In this document: positions 42,939 to 54,750 of the stretch, in pieces
How positions within the stretch are numbered: position 1 is the first letter of the stretch
Layout: every line of letters begins with the position of its first letter
Origin: Oikopleura dioica
Lineage: Eukaryota; Chordata; Appendicularia; Copelata; Oikopleuridae
NCBI GenBank assembly: GCA_907165135.1
Contig: OU015568.1
Coordinates: 16,379,208-16,443,207, forward strand
Direction of reading: 5' to 3'
DNA length: 64,000 bases
Notes under the pieces: generated by a model
Databases searched by the model: none
Told to the model about the DNA's origin: nothing
Seen by the model: only the letters and a program-made list of their open reading frames with translations
Translations under genes and position numbers: made by a program

Positions 42939-43430
42939 TCAACAGGTTTTTCCTCGATTACGCATTTCAATCTGCCACATTCGCTTGAGTGCCAAAATAT
43001 CGGCCATCGGGATTCTCTGGCTTCCGTCTTCGCGGCCATTCAACGGGCGGAAGTTCTTGAGCCATTTTGGAAAGGCATCGACCCACTCGTCTCTGACAGC
43101 TCGGCGGAGCTCTGGATCTTCAATTTTCTCCGGATCTTGGTTTAGCGGATCATCCAGCAAAAATCTGCGAAGAGCTGTTTTTCGGGATCGCTGCGAGTTT
43201 TCAGTTCAAATATTTAAATTTGAAGGCGTCTGTTTGAAAAAGAAGATCGACCCGTTCCTTTTCTTTTGCAAGATCTGACAGAATAGGGACCCAGCGTTGA
43301 TAGGCGGCGAATAAGTGAAGGGCTTCACCGGAAGAAGGTTCGGGGTATTTACTAATGTCGGGCATTCCAGAGGCGGATTTCAGAGGATCTCGAAGTCTGA
43401 ACTCTTTCAAAATCAAGCAAGTTTCGTTTT
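42939..43430 (-). CDS. Unknown helical protein, at least 2 exons
   Basis: Upstream exon (about 43216-43430) reads SKYPEPSSGEALHLFAAYQR and ILSDLAKEKERVDLLFQT. The downstream exon (42939 to about 43190) reads RKTALRRFLLDDPLNQDPEK, KNFRPLNGREDGSQRIPMAD and ends NRGKTC. Joining them in phase needs a 40-bp GA-AG intron. Start codon and 5' exon not found. Predicted soluble and helical; no family recognised. Confidence 0.45.
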
Positions 43431-43678
43431 TGTTCGAATTTCTAGCTCTGGAATTGAAAAATCAGAAAACAGACTGATTGCTTTGGGCTAGAATTTCTTC
43501 TTGCTTGAATGAACTTTGATTAAATTTTTGCCTCCTGCGTTTTTCGATAAAAATAGATAGAAATGTAAAATTATTCAACATTTATTGCAAATTCAGAAGC
43601 TTTTTCAAAGATTGCCGACTAGACATTGTCATTTTTGGTCAAAGATTGTTGACTTCATTCAAAGGATTTTCAGCTATC

Positions 43679-43784
43679 AGTATGGAAAACCTGAGACAGG
43701 GTCTGAAAAGAACCTCTGTGGCCCTGCCGAAGGAATTCTGACCCTGACTCAGGTTTCTACACAGGTTGACGAGCCTGGTTGGAA
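43679..43784. mobile_element. MITE, CTGAGTCAGGGT family, copy 4 (short)
   Basis: GGAAAACCTGAGACAGGGTC .. GACCCTGACTCAGGTTTCTA with most of the core deleted. Confidence 0.75.
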
Positions 43785-44069
43785 AATTTGACCAAAAATG
43801 GCGATCTCTAGTAGGCAATCTTGAGCAAATTTTTTGAAAAAATGACATGTAATGGAGTTAAATTTGGCTAAATTCTTACAGCAAGAATTTTCGTTTTGAA
43901 GACAGTTTGGTAAACATTGAAGAAAAAACACTTAAAATTTCAAATCCTATTGAAACAAAGTATTGCTTTGATAAGAGGAATTTTAAATGAGCTAGGAGAT
44001 GGAACGAGGATGTGAAAATTGGCAGCAGCGGATCGGATAAGATAAGGGATGAAAAACTAGATTTGTATT

Positions 44070-44401
44070 TTAGCGAGCTCGCATTTTCTTTCGTGTCTTC
44101 TTTGCTTTCACGACGGTTGAGGTACTTGAGACGCGGCTTTTTGCGGTGAGCATGTGGAACAAAACGATCTGAAAAGTGAAATCAAGGAAGAGTATGGGTT
44201 ACGACGGATCTTGGCTTGGAACTCTGTGCCGAAAACGTGAGTCATGGCATTCAGCTCATTCAGGCCCTGACTCAGGTTTTAGACGCAGGCTCAGGAGCAC
44301 AGTCGAAGATGACAATTTTGTGAAAGTCATTTACTTACGAGGATAAAAACAAGAAATCCACTCAAATTGCACAGCGCGATCAAATGCTGCTCGCTAATCA
44401 T
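44070..44401 (-). CDS. Micro membrane protein (about 53 aa), intron contains a MITE
   Basis: MISEQHLIALCNLSGFLVFI joins across an intron of about 165 bp to IVLFHMLTAKSRVSSTSTVV and a Lys/Arg-rich end KMRAR. The hydrophobic anchor spans the splice junction. An AG acceptor lies about 30 bp upstream of the ATG and 57 bp separates it from the stop of the preceding small gene, so the two may share a transcript. Unknown family. Confidence 0.45.
44210..44300. mobile_element. MITE, CTGAGTCAGGGT family, copy 5 (remnant in intron)
   Basis: AAAACGTGAGTCATGGC .. GGCCCTGACTCAGGTTTTAG, about 90 bp, forming most of the intron of the 44070-44401 gene. Confidence 0.7.
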
Positions 44402-44457
44402 TATTCTCTGTTTCGCTTTCGATTCCTTCTAAATTAATAAGAGCTGAAAAGCGAGCT

Positions 44458-44643
44458 TTACTCTTTGGAAGAACTAGGTAAAGTATCGATTGGGAAGTCA
44501 AGCGTAGCGGAACGGTAAAAGGAAGCTATAGATATAATTCCCATCGATCCTGCCAAACTTCTGTTGAGCCACGCTTTCGAGGAGAATTTTTTAAGAGCCA
44601 CTGGTGCTAAACAAGCTAAAAGAAAAGGATGAAAAGTTTTCAT
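44458..44643 (-). CDS. Small protein, 61 aa, unknown
   Basis: MKTFHPFLLACLAPVALKKF then a moderately hydrophobic second half (LAGSMGIISIASFY), ending LPSSSKE. The start resembles a signal or mitochondrial presequence. Single exon; follows a MITE and precedes another micro-membrane gene by 57 bp. Confidence 0.35.
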   Translation of the reverse strand: MKTFHPFLLACLAPVALKKFSSKAWLNRSLAGSMGIISIASFYRSATLDFPIDTLPSSSKE

Positions 44644-44667
44644 TGAAAACGCTTTTTTAGTACAGCT

Positions 44668-44862
44668 TTTAGGCTGGGCTTGGCGACTTGTGAAGAAACC
44701 TGAGTCAGGATATGGAATTTCAGGACTCATGGAAGAGCTCCAAAATGAAGCCGCATCGCGGCTTATTTAAAATATAGCCGATTAGCGGCTTCGTCAGAAC
44801 TTCAAGAACAGATTAGAAGACCCTTAGTCAGGTCGAGTCAGGTTTCTACACAGGCAGGTTTC
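44668..44862. mobile_element. MITE, CTGAGTCAGGGT family, copy 6
   Basis: GAAGAAACCTGAGTCAGGAT .. GAGTCAGGTTTCTACACAGG with AAGCCGC palindromes. Confidence 0.82.
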
Positions 44863-44881
44863 TTGCAAGCAGTTAATGACT

Positions 44882-45172
44882 TCATTTTCGGAAAGAAGAT
44901 TTCTCTGAATTTTCATCTCTTTTTCCTAAAATAACTCCTCTCGAAATCTCGCAATTCCAACAAGGTTTCACCAATCTCTTCGTCGAATCAATCTGTTCCA
45001 CTTGAACGCTCGAACTGGCAAATTTATGAAAATCGGCAATTGTGCTCGAATCATTTGTCATGTAAAACCTTGCCATCTGGCGAACATTATCAAACAGCTC
45101 TACCAGCTTTCCCATTTGCAATTTGCGCCTTCTTCGATCGATACTCGAGCCGCTGAAAACAAAAGAAATCAA
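44882..45172 (-). CDS. Unknown small protein
   Basis: Frame with RRRRKLQMGKLVELFDNV, DSSTIADFHKFASSS, KPCWNCEISRG and a basic end. The first part overlaps a possible acceptor (TTTTCAG), so the true start may be upstream or at the internal Met (about 45115). No family recognised. Confidence 0.35.
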   Translation of the reverse strand: MISFVFSGSSIDRRRRKLQMGKLVELFDNVRQMARFYMTNDSSTIADFHKFASSSVQVEQIDSTKRLVKPCWNCEISRGVILGKRDENSEKSSFRK

Positions 45173-45315
45173 GGAAGAGTCTTCTTTTTTTGTCTTTTTT
45201 ATTTGTGATATTTACAGAAAAGAGTGTTTGTACAAATAAGTTAAATTGAAATAGTCTACATTTTTGGCAGGTGAAGTAAGATAGTAGTAAAGCGTTACAT
45301 GAAGAGTAAGTTAGT

Positions 45316-47809
45316 CTATAGATCGGTGACCATACTTTCGAGGTCTTTGTATTCTGGGAGATTCTCTGAGGTCTTCAGGGCGGGATTCTCGACGCCGTTT
45401 TCGTCTACTTTGACGGTAGTGTTTTCGTCATCAGGAAGCTCCTCTGTACAGCAGGAACACATGTTCATTATTCGTGGATTTCTAAGAAATAGGTAAAAAA
45501 CTGGGACCTATTCATGGGCTCTTATTGGACCAAAGAGATAATTCTGCCGTCTGATTGGTTGAAATTCCCCATAAGACCGTAAAACGTCTTCAAACAGATC
45601 ATTACCTGCAGATAGCATTGTCGATTGGCCGAAGCGATCGCATCCAGACAGGTAGAAACTTCCACGACTTCAAGAACTCGGGGAGAACTTTCGGATGATT
45701 CTGCTGAAGCCACGTGATGAAGCCAACAGCGCCGAAGATGAGTGCCAGGACGTACATGATGACTGAAAAAAGATTGAAAACTTGTTTTGAGATTTATGAA
45801 CTTACTCATTGAAATGATGGGACCAGCAGTTTCATCAATGAGCGAGATTCCGAAGAGAATCAAGGGACCTGCGATGAAGACGATAATCGTGTACAAAATT
45901 GACCACCAGCGGTATCGAGCGGCCATTTTACCGATCCAGAGGGATCCTTGGACGACTGGATATCGGGTCATGGGGATGATGAAGAAGAAGACGATTCCAA
46001 AAGAGTTGAACATCACGTGAGAGAGCGAGACCTGAAAGGGAAAGTTGAAGAGATTCTCAGCTCTTTGGACTTACCTGAAGGGCCTGTGAAAAGTCACCAC
46101 TGGCATTGGCAAAGGCAGCGATTAAACCAGTAATAGTCGTACCAAGATTGGCGCCAGCAGTGATCGGATACGCTCGCTCGACGGAGATGACTCCAATGGC
46201 GACGATGGGCGTCAAAATCGAAAGAATAATCGAGCTTGATTGAACAGCAAACGTCAGAAGGACGCCAGCGATGATGTACAAATAGTCGGTGAACCAGCCG
46301 AATGGGCTTGGCAGATTCTTGTCCACATTTTCTTTCAGCAAATCGGTGATTGAGCCAACGAGCACGGATTTCAAACACTTGACAACGCCGACCAACTGAA
46401 AGAAACTTTAAGACTTCTTATTGCATCGTAAAAAGCTTCGTGAGAACTGGCGTTCTTTTTTGCCCCAGTTGAGAGTTATATAATCCAGAATACAGTACAC
46501 TGGGGAAAAATCACTTACCGAAGCATACATCATGATAAAACTGATGGCGAAGCAAATTCCACCGATGGCTTCGTCGGATAGACAGGAATTGACAAACATG
46601 TGCTTCTCTTTCTCCACGCAGTGGTCGGTGAATTTGACGATGAAGGTATCGGGGGCGGAGAAGTCCTTGAATCTGCACTCGTAGGATGGACCGGACTGCA
46701 TGCAAGTGGATCCGCCGGGTGGACAGCCGTCCATGTCTGGGTAGTCGCAGAAATCAGTGCAGAGGGACGCTAGAATGATTATGTAAATACAAGTCGCCTG
46801 AATCAAGTCTTCTTTCAAGTGTTTCTTTGAGAACTTACTGTCATTTCCAAGCTTGGTTTTGCAATAGTTGACAAAAGTGCCGTTGTAATCTGGCGATCCA
46901 AGTCCCTTCTTATTCTTGACGAGAATGTACTGCTGGATGGGGTCAGTAATCGCGCCGATCGGATCAAAGTCCAAGCCGTCCGAGTTACAATCTTCAACGC
47001 AATCGGCAAATGGGGCGACCATGAGTCCTGTGAGTTTTTCCATCATGTCAAACAGGATTTCCAGCGGGAACAAAATTAACACGATCAGGATATCGTAAAC
47101 GGCGGGAATTGCGGCACATGCCATTGCCGCTGCGAATTCTTTCTTTTCGGCCACATTTCCAAACGCAACCAGGGTGCTTGAATATGTTTACCAACCCGTT
47201 ATCGAGGGTAAATCTTACCTTGTAATAGCGGTTCCAACATTCGCGCCGTAAATGCAGTAAATACCGACTTTCACTGTAAACAATCCGGAGCCGACAAGTG
47301 TGATGAAGATCGAAGTCGCAGTTGAGGACGATTGGCAAAGTACAGTCAGCACAATGCCCATACAGAATCCACAGAATGGATTTTCAAGGATATCTTGGAC
47401 GCTGGCAATCACTAAAAATAAATTTAATTGAAGAAAAAGGGGAAGAATTTCGTGAAATTTGGCCTCTAGTGATAAGAGAGAGGCCCCTGTGGGGTCACTT
47501 TTTCTGACATGCGATGGATTGTAACTACGCTAGAATCTAAACTATCTCTGATTGGAAAAAGTGTCCCTCACCATCATTGAGGAAGGCTCCACCAAGAACT
47601 TGGAACGAATCCGACAGGAGTCCAATGGCAAAAATGAATGTATAGACGAAGAAGATGGCCGCCATTACCTTAATTACGTTCACCGTGATTCGTCGGCACC
47701 GGTTCTCGTCAGAGACCGTGCTCGACGTCTCACTTGGTGAACATTTTGTTTTGTCGAGTTCCGATGAGTTCTCTATCGGAACGACGGAAGAGTTGCTTGG
47801 CCGTCCCAT
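45316..47809 (-). CDS. SLC34A: Sodium-dependent phosphate cotransporter, SLC34 family
   Basis: Multi-exon gene, ATG at 47809. Both QSSS repeats of the NaPi-II fold are present: VLCQSSSTATSIFITLVGSG with IYGANVGTAIT, and QSSSIILSILTPIVAIGVIS with GANLGTTITG. Between them is a Cys-rich extracellular loop (CSDFCDYPDMDGCPPGGSTC-type spacing) with a potential N-glycosylation NGT. C-terminal helices are followed by a Cys cluster (MCSCC) and an acidic tail ending VTDL, a class I PDZ-ligand pattern as in mammalian NaPi-IIa. It carries Na-coupled inorganic phosphate across the plasma membrane. A TATA box lies 80-87 bp upstream. Confidence 0.93.
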
Positions 47810-47888
47810 TCGTGAGTCGTGAAAAAAGTTTAGCTTTTTTAAGCTTGAGTAGCTTTTTAAGTTTCTTGGTCGTAGGGAGACTTCTAGG

Positions 47889-47896
47889 GCGCTTAT
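47889..47896 (-). promoter_or_regulatory. TATA box of the SLC34 gene
   Basis: TATATAAG on the minus strand, about 80 bp before the ATG at 47809. Confidence 0.55.
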
Positions 47897-48338
47897 ATAC
47901 CCCCCATTTTACGTAGTAAAGAGACGGGTCGCATCAGCGCCACGAGCGCGGGACATGACAATCGGGTGATTCGCTCGGAATCTGCAGAAAGCGGAAATTT
48001 ACTCAACCAACATATCTTTAGTTGTTTTACTTTACTAAACTTAATTTTAACCAGCTGCTTTGCATCCCATTAGTTTAAAACTAAGTCCAAGAAAGCTCAA
48101 AAAAGCTTTCAAAAGTCAACAAATTTATCCTTTTTTTTCAGACAAATCAACAAAGACAATTCATTTTTCTCTAATATTTCTTCATAAAAACGAATTTCTC
48201 TCAACGCCAAACGCAAAAAATAACCCACAATGTCAAAAATCGCTTTTTTCGAAATATTTCAAATTTTTAAACAAATATACAAGATATTTATTGACAAATT
48301 AAATAAGCAACTGTACAATAGAACGTCCAAAAGGCCGG

Positions 48339-49313
48339 CTAAATGTCCTTGAATTCATAATTATTATCGGTAATAAATATTTCGAAACCAACTCCCGTTG
48401 CTTGCAGCAAGGGTAGCGGGAGTTGAATGGAAAATTTTCCAACGATGGACTCGGCAATTGAACCAGTCCGATCCGGTGCCTCCACAGGAGAATGCGATAG
48501 ACAGTGCAAACAAGAAATGGAGCATTTATGATAGTTTGAACGATCCTTGGAGTTTATCGAAGGAACTGTCAAGTTGATAGCGCAGTTGGGGCACACCCAG
48601 TCTTGAAGTTGCAAAAAATATTTTGGTTGTAAGATGTGAGAGCAAATAAATTGCTTTCCTGACAGGGCGGATTATTTGATCTCGGAGATCCCGAAGATCT
48701 GAGCTGGGAGTCTCCAGTTGTTGATTATCGATGACTTGCATAATGAAATCGTAATTTCGCAACTTTATACCTTACCAGTTCAAATCCCAAACTGACGCAA
48801 GTTGGCGAAAATAGGCGTTGACATCGAAAAATCTGAGGAGCCCTTAAATAAAATCAGTCGGTAGATATCGACATTGCCAGTCCAAGATTGTTGCCAACAA
48901 TTTGTTGGTAAAACTTTGAAAGAAAGCCTCATAATTGTCGATTTCGAGAAGTCATACAGTCTCAGCCAGATTGATAAATCAAAGCTGGTTCCGCTTGAAA
49001 TCGACAATTTTGAGCCCGAATTTCAACGTTTTATCATTAATTTTGGACATAGAATATCGATATCTACTGGAGGAATATTGCGTAGGCCCCTAGAATTTCC
49101 AAAGCCTACACATATTTCCACCATTTTTTGAAGGTTCGATATTCAAACTGGCAAAAAAAAAATACGAAATATCAATTTATAACAACTATGCAAATCATCA
49201 ATTATCAACAGCTGGCAACTCAAAGCTCAGATCCTCAGGATGTCCGAGATCAAACAATCCGCCCTCGCATAAAAACAAAATTTCAAACTACTCAAAATAT
49301 TCTCCTTCTTTGA
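48339..49313. repeat. Inverted duplication with degenerate coding segments
   Basis: The minus-strand segment at 48645-48770 (IMQVIDNQQLETPSSDLRDL) is repeated on the plus strand at 49137-49300 (MQIINYQQLATQSSDPQDV). Between them are a plus-strand frame (48874-49131) and a minus-strand zinc-ribbon-like end (VCPNCA..CLHCLSH, stop at 48339). No consistent gene could be built on either strand; likely partial duplicated gene pieces. Confidence 0.5.
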
Positions 49314-49939
49314 TAGGGAAACTCTTTGGCATCCTAAAGTTCATGCCCAAATAGACGCAAATCGCAAAAAAAGTAGGCGTTGACTCGCCTGAATCACTAC
49401 GGAAGTTCATTCTCTGACAACTACGTCAAATCTATTTGCCAAATGATTCTGAAGCTCAAGAATCCTTCACGTCAAAAAATCTTAAATATGCCCCGTAGTT
49501 TATATAAATTTACATGTACAATAAGCTCTATTCCGATCAAAGAGTAGCTTTTCTTTGAACTGAAAAAAGTTGATTCAGCACATCTGCGCTTATTTATCCG
49601 GCAAATTTAAAATTGCTACTATTGGAAAGCTACCTCTAAAATGCACTAAACTATTGTATTTTGGTAAGCAGTAATATTGCGATCGATTTGGAACGACTGT
49701 AAAAATTCTGGCCACACTTCTTTTGACTGAAAATTGCATGAAAAACATGAGGAAGAGGAGACTGCGTTTTATTATTTTTTAGAGCTTGTAAACGGGTTTA
49801 ATTAGATCAGACAAGAATTTTTTGCTGTAACTTGGTTCCACTCAAATAAAACATAAATCTGTAAGATGAAATAAAAAAACTTTTTGCAGCAAAAAAAATC
49901 ACACATTCCGTTCTTAGGCTCATCCAGAGTTTGAAATTT
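49314..49939. other. Intergenic, no feature seen
   Basis: AT-rich. A block near 49335-49395 (GTAGGCGTTGAC) resembles 48780-48820. Nothing else supported. Confidence 0.35.
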
Positions 49940-50645
49940 TCGTGACTCGCGAGCGGCTCTTTTGAGAGCGAGCGAGCACGAGCATGATGCTCTTTGTGCT
50001 CCCGAGCACATTTATTTCAGCGTTCGCGCTCTTTGCGCTCGCGAGCACATTTCATTTCGCGCTCTCGCTCTCCTGGCTCCCGAGCACTTGTCAAATTTTG
50101 CTCTCGCTCGATTGGCTCCCGAGCTGAAAAATCTGACTCGCGAGCAGCTTTCAAGAGCCTAAAATGATTCGACGACCCCGTAACTAATTCCAAATGAGTC
50201 CCTGTCAAAGGAGTTAGCACTTCGCGGTGGGCATCTTTTATCTGTTTACTCTCGGCTTTTCGAGTTCCGCTGCCGAGATAACGGACCTAATGAAGCTTGC
50301 ACAAAACGGAAACACGAAAAATTGATCCACGAGAGAAATTTATCCATGAAAGTGAATAATTATGCAAAAAAAATGTTCTTTTAATTTTGCTCGCGAGCCG
50401 CTCGTGAGTCAATTCCATAGCGAGCACGAGAGCAGCCGCTCCCGCTCGTCTAGCTCCCGAGCATTGCCGACATATGCGCTCGTGCTCTCCGCGCTCGCGA
50501 GCGGTTTCAAATTTGGGCTCGCGCTCTTTTGGCTCTCGAGCCAACTTCATTTTTATGCTCCCGCTCCCCTGCTCTCAGAGCAATAATAAATTTTCGCTCT
50601 CGCTCTCTGCGCTCGCGAGCATTTGCGAGCATTTCAAACTCTGGG
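49940..50645. repeat. CTCGCGAGC-rich degenerate tandem repeat, two blocks
   Basis: 49940-50160 and 50385-50645 consist of about 30-45 bp units around GCTCTCGCTC and CTCCCGAGCA/CTCGCGAGCA, with a short T-rich spacer in each unit. Both blocks share orientation and are separated by about 220 bp of unique DNA. Confidence 0.8.
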
Positions 50646-51556
50646 CTCATCAGAAAGAGCGTGAAAAACTGAGTAGAATATTTCTTATTTATGTGGGTAT
50701 TTTCTAGAGCATGACGTCACAAATGACGTCAGAAGGTTCTAAAAACGCTAAACTTTGAGTCGACTTTTAACAGGCTTTCCGTTCGAAGTTTTCAGTGTTC
50801 AATAGCTCAAATAAAAGCTCGGGAAAAATTGAAGGTACATTTTGACGAATTTTTAAAGAATTTAATTAAAAATTGGTTCTAGAATTTTTCGAAAAAAAAA
50901 TTTCATCGAAAATGAAAATCCTTAAAAATGAACCTTCAGTTTTTGATAAGCTTTCGTTTGAGCTATCAAACATCGAAAAATTCCATCAAAAAGTCTCTCA
51001 AAAAGTGACTCAAAGTTTGCCCAAAATGGCCATTTTCACCATCTTCTAGCGTCACCTGTGACGTGATCGGCTTATATTTCGGAGCCAAATCTTGACCATT
51101 CGACTCAAAATTTTACGGGCTTTCTTATGAGCCCAAAAAAGGCCGAAGTCAATTTTTTCCCTGCAAAAAGTTTTTTAATTTCATCTAAAGAAATGGACGG
51201 CAAACTTGAACGGGGCTTTTAAAAGGGTCACTTTTGAATAGGAATTTTTTTCTAGGAGAATTTTAAGGGGGTAGACAACAAGATTCCAATTTTCGAGATG
51301 GTCTTTTCTTAAGAATTTGCAGTAGTGACCCCCTTATTTTCTAGTTTAAACCCTAACCTAACCCTAACTCTAAGTCATAGGGCCTTAGAGTAAGGAGATT
51401 TCTTCTAATATAGAATAAGGGTGTCAATATGTTATTTTTTGAGTATATAGTCCGCTTGAAAAGTGGAATTCTTGACCTTCGAAGTAAAATAGAAGAATGC
51501 AGTAGCCTGCAGTAGATTGAAGAAGAAATTGCTTTTTGAAAATTTAGGGGTCTTTT
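50646..51556. other. Intergenic with telomere-like tract
   Basis: Low-complexity AT-rich sequence. AACCCTAACCTAACCCTAAC at about 51349-51369 is an interstitial telomere-type repeat. No gene. Confidence 0.4.
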
Positions 51557-53695
51557 TTAATAAATATCAGGGAACATGTTTAATGTGCTCTTATCAGTTT
51601 GATTGAGAAGGCATTTCCGCGAAAATTCTTCGCCTCGTTCGTGGAACCAAATGTTCGAAACAGTTTTCTACAAAAGAAATCATCAGTCAGTAAGCGGCTT
51701 GGACTCCTTGAGCATAAGTTTGGTGATGCCTTACCTGTCCTATTAAAACTGGGCAGGCGGCATGTCGCGTTCTGTAATCACAAGAGCCGTCGCGCAGCAG
51801 ATTGTACCAGAAGACGGCGGATTTGTGGATCGGCTCGGCTTTGATTCCTGAACACGTGAGGTGAGGCGAGTTACTGTATATTACAGACATCATCAAAAGA
51901 ATTGATGCGACCGCACTATTCTCGGCGAACCTTCGGCAAACAACCCCGCTTATCACAAATTTACTTTGCAAATCAATCGGCCGGGAAGGGGAGTGTCTGA
52001 AGATTTGACCCGAAGTTCACCGGATGATCAAATACGATAGTCCGATCAATGCAGTGATCATTACCTGGCCCTAGAAACGCCGTGTCTCCGCCATGTTTGG
52101 GCTCGTTGAGATAAGTCAACCAGGTAGCGATGCGATTTCCGTCTTCTTCGTCGAATTTTCCAGCGTCGTTTTCAGTCGACATATCGTAGTGCGGCTAAAA
52201 TCAATCAAATCAGAAGAAATCCTTTTGAAATTTGGAGGCCATGGCCCCTGAGAAAGAAGAGAACGGACCTCGTATTGACCGCCAATACCATAGTTCGAGT
52301 ACTGAATATCCTCGGCTCTCTCCATCGTGAGCCCTGTAATGATTGAAATTCTGTTGCGAAATTGCCTCAATTTCTGATCTTCCTCGGAGTCTGTGTTGGC
52401 CGGTAGCCAAGCTGATTCCGAAATTCGATAATCTGCATTTACAAGTTTTCCTGTGATCGGGTCCTGAAGACAACAATTTCAAAATTTGTCTGAACACAGT
52501 AGAATACCTGTACTGTGGCAAGATTGGACTTTGGCCTCGCTTGTTTATTAATAATCTCGAGCTCTTCATCCGTGATTATTTCGTAGAATCGGATGATTTC
52601 TGGCTCGTCCCAGAGTTCTTCCGCTTTGACTGGTCCTAGCATCAAAAAGGGATGATCATTGTTGGACCAATAGAAGCACCTCAGCAGTTTTTCTTCAGGA
52701 AGTTCGTTGGGCATCCGGCAGAGTTTTTCATAATACTCCGTTTCTTCCCTCTCTGGCCGATGATCAGCCGCGCGGGTGGACAGTTTCGAATGGTCCATCC
52801 CTTCTTGTTCGGTTTCACCCCTCGCTCGTTCAATCCACTTTCGCCCGTAGTAATTGACGTTTTGCTCGTATCGCTTTTCGTCTGGCTGCAGCGATTTGAG
52901 TTTATTGTAAATCATCAGCGCTCCTCGCTGGTCGCCAATCTGCGATTTCGCGTACGCCAAGTGGTCCAAAGCGTCGATCATCAGGTCGAAATCTTTTTCT
53001 TTGTCTGCGTTTTGGAGAGTCAACTTCATCCAGTCATGGACGACGCGCATAGAACCGCCGTTCATGTAAGCTCGTCTTCCTATATCGAAACAGTCCTTCG
53101 CAGTTAACTTAGGGAGATCCTTTTCCATTCCTCCATTGTAGAATTCTCCCAAGCCTTGTTGAAGATCCGCCGCAGAAAGAAAGTAGGTCTCTTGGAGACG
53201 CAACAGGCCATTTTCAGCAATCTCAGCACTGAAAAAGAGTAAGGTTGGGGCAAGAACAGTAATGGCGAATAATACCTTTTTGTGTCTTGAACTTTGCTGG
53301 TGAGCGGTTTAATTTGACTGATCAAGTCAGATTCTGGCGAGTGGGAAGTGAGACTCTCGGAGATCTCGTGCCAGTCTTTTGAGAAGCGCCGGATCAGCTT
53401 GAATTGATTCACTGGGTGACTAAAATCCAGGATTACCAAGAAAAATGACCAAAAAGCATCAGTTTTGCCCTTTTTCTTACCTCAAATGCTCGTTTCCCTG
53501 GCTTTCTCGTTCTTTTTGCATTTCTTCAATTTTTTCTTCCAAAAAAGCGAGTTTCTCTACTTTCTCTTCCAATTTTAGTAAAAGCTTTTCCAATAAATTT
53601 TCTTCAAATTTCAACAAAGTCTCCATTTGGTCAAAAGAAGTAGCTCTCTGGCCAGCAACAAAATCGAGTAAAAATAGCTTCCAAAGCATCGTCAT
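51557..53695 (-). CDS. P4HA: Prolyl 4-hydroxylase alpha subunit
   Basis: ATG at 53695 begins MTMLWKLFLLDFVAGQRATS, a signal peptide. The N-terminal dimerisation coiled coil (EENLLEKLLLKLEEKVEKL) is followed by HPVNQFKLIRRF, then the peptide-binding TPR-type region (LTAKDCFDIGRRAY .. DQRGALMIYNKLKSLQPDE). The catalytic domain has YGIGGQYE, PHYD (Fe-binding His-x-Asp), NRIATWLTYLNEPKHGG, AVFWYNLLRDGSCDYRTRHA and the distal His in IWFHERGEEFSRKC. It hydroxylates collagen-type Pro residues in the ER with 2-oxoglutarate, Fe and ascorbate. The 2-oxoglutarate-binding Lys common in the family is not clearly seen. Length is about that of the family. Confidence 0.93.
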
Positions 53696-54021
53696 TTTCA
53701 AGGACGACTGTAACACGCCGAAATACTGGACGGGTTTGAAACTTTTCACACTCAGCTGTTCGTCGCCCGCCGGGTCGAGCTCAGGAGGTGCTTTTAATGG
53801 CTTTCTTTGCCCAATCAAAACAGAAGCTAAACGGCGATTTGGCGATTTTATGAGGCCTTTCTTCTCTAGCCTTGGAATCAGTTGAACCCAGGACGACTGT
53901 AGTTCTGAGTGAACATGGACTTTCGGATGACGATCTTTTGGATTATCCGGCAAAGGGATCAACAGGGGTAGAGGAGAACATATGCGACATTCTGAGTAAG
54001 AAAACGAGGTTATCGAGGTCT
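53696..54021. other. Upstream region of P4HA
   Basis: The P4HA frame stays open upstream to about 53962 but lacks a better signal peptide. Probably 5' UTR or promoter. Confidence 0.35.
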
Positions 54022-54210
54022 TTTCTCGCCAATCTGTGTAGAAAACCTGAGTCAGGGTCTGAAACAGGGGTTCGAAAAATGCGGTTCGGGCGAAGCCGCT
54101 TTCTGGCTTAGACTTTATAAAAGCCGCTACGCTGCTTTCTACTGAAGCTATTTTAAATCCTGAATCAGGTTTTCAAAAATGGTTTCCGAGCCCAGATCGG
54201 GATAGCCAGC
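54022..54210. mobile_element. MITE, CTGAGTCAGGGT family, copy 7
   Basis: GCCAATCTGTGTAGAAAACCTGAGTCAGGG .. CCTGAATCAGGTTTTCAAAA with AAGCCGC palindromes. Confidence 0.85.
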
Positions 54211-54750
54211 AAAATGACGATTTTACAGAAGTTTTCTTCAGGAAATAGGAGGTACAGTTCCTCTGAGTTCGCTGTCCGTCAATCCCTGTAAATTAATCTG
54301 CCTCGGCATGGCTCGCTATCAGGATATCGAATAGCAGAGGGCGCATTACCGAGCTTCAGTCGGGATAATGCATGCGCCGCGCGCTCTATATAAACTATCA
54401 TGACACAGATTTTCAACCCTTGCTACTCCTTCTTTTTTTTTCCGTGGCCGCATTCCAGAAAATAACATCGAAGGAAGAAAAAGAGACAATTAAAGTTATA
54501 TGGACAGAGTCAGGAAAAGAGTTATAATTTGATAGGTTTTCATCTAAGCTGAGCTGAGTACGCCTAAAATAGAGTTCGCGCAAAACTTCTCAGTCTTTAA
54601 CGGAAGTCGCCCAGCGCTATTTTTCGAGCTGGCTCGGATCGAGCTGAGCCCGATCGAAAAATTTCGAGCTGAGCTCGAATTGCAAGTCGAAATCGAGCTG
54701 AGCTGAGCTCGTTCCGAAAACTAAGTTGAGCTGGCTCGAAACGAGCTGTC
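54211..54750. other. Intergenic with GAGCTGAGCTCG low-complexity run
   Basis: Contains TATATAAA near 54388 and a degenerate CGAGCTGAGCT repeat at about 54610-54745 directly before the next gene. No coding seen. Confidence 0.4.

Noticed and set aside
44458-44730. Upstream extension of the 61-residue frame (start MSPEIPYPDSG)
   Set aside because: That part is the terminal repeat of a MITE copy; the ATG at 44643 is the likelier start.
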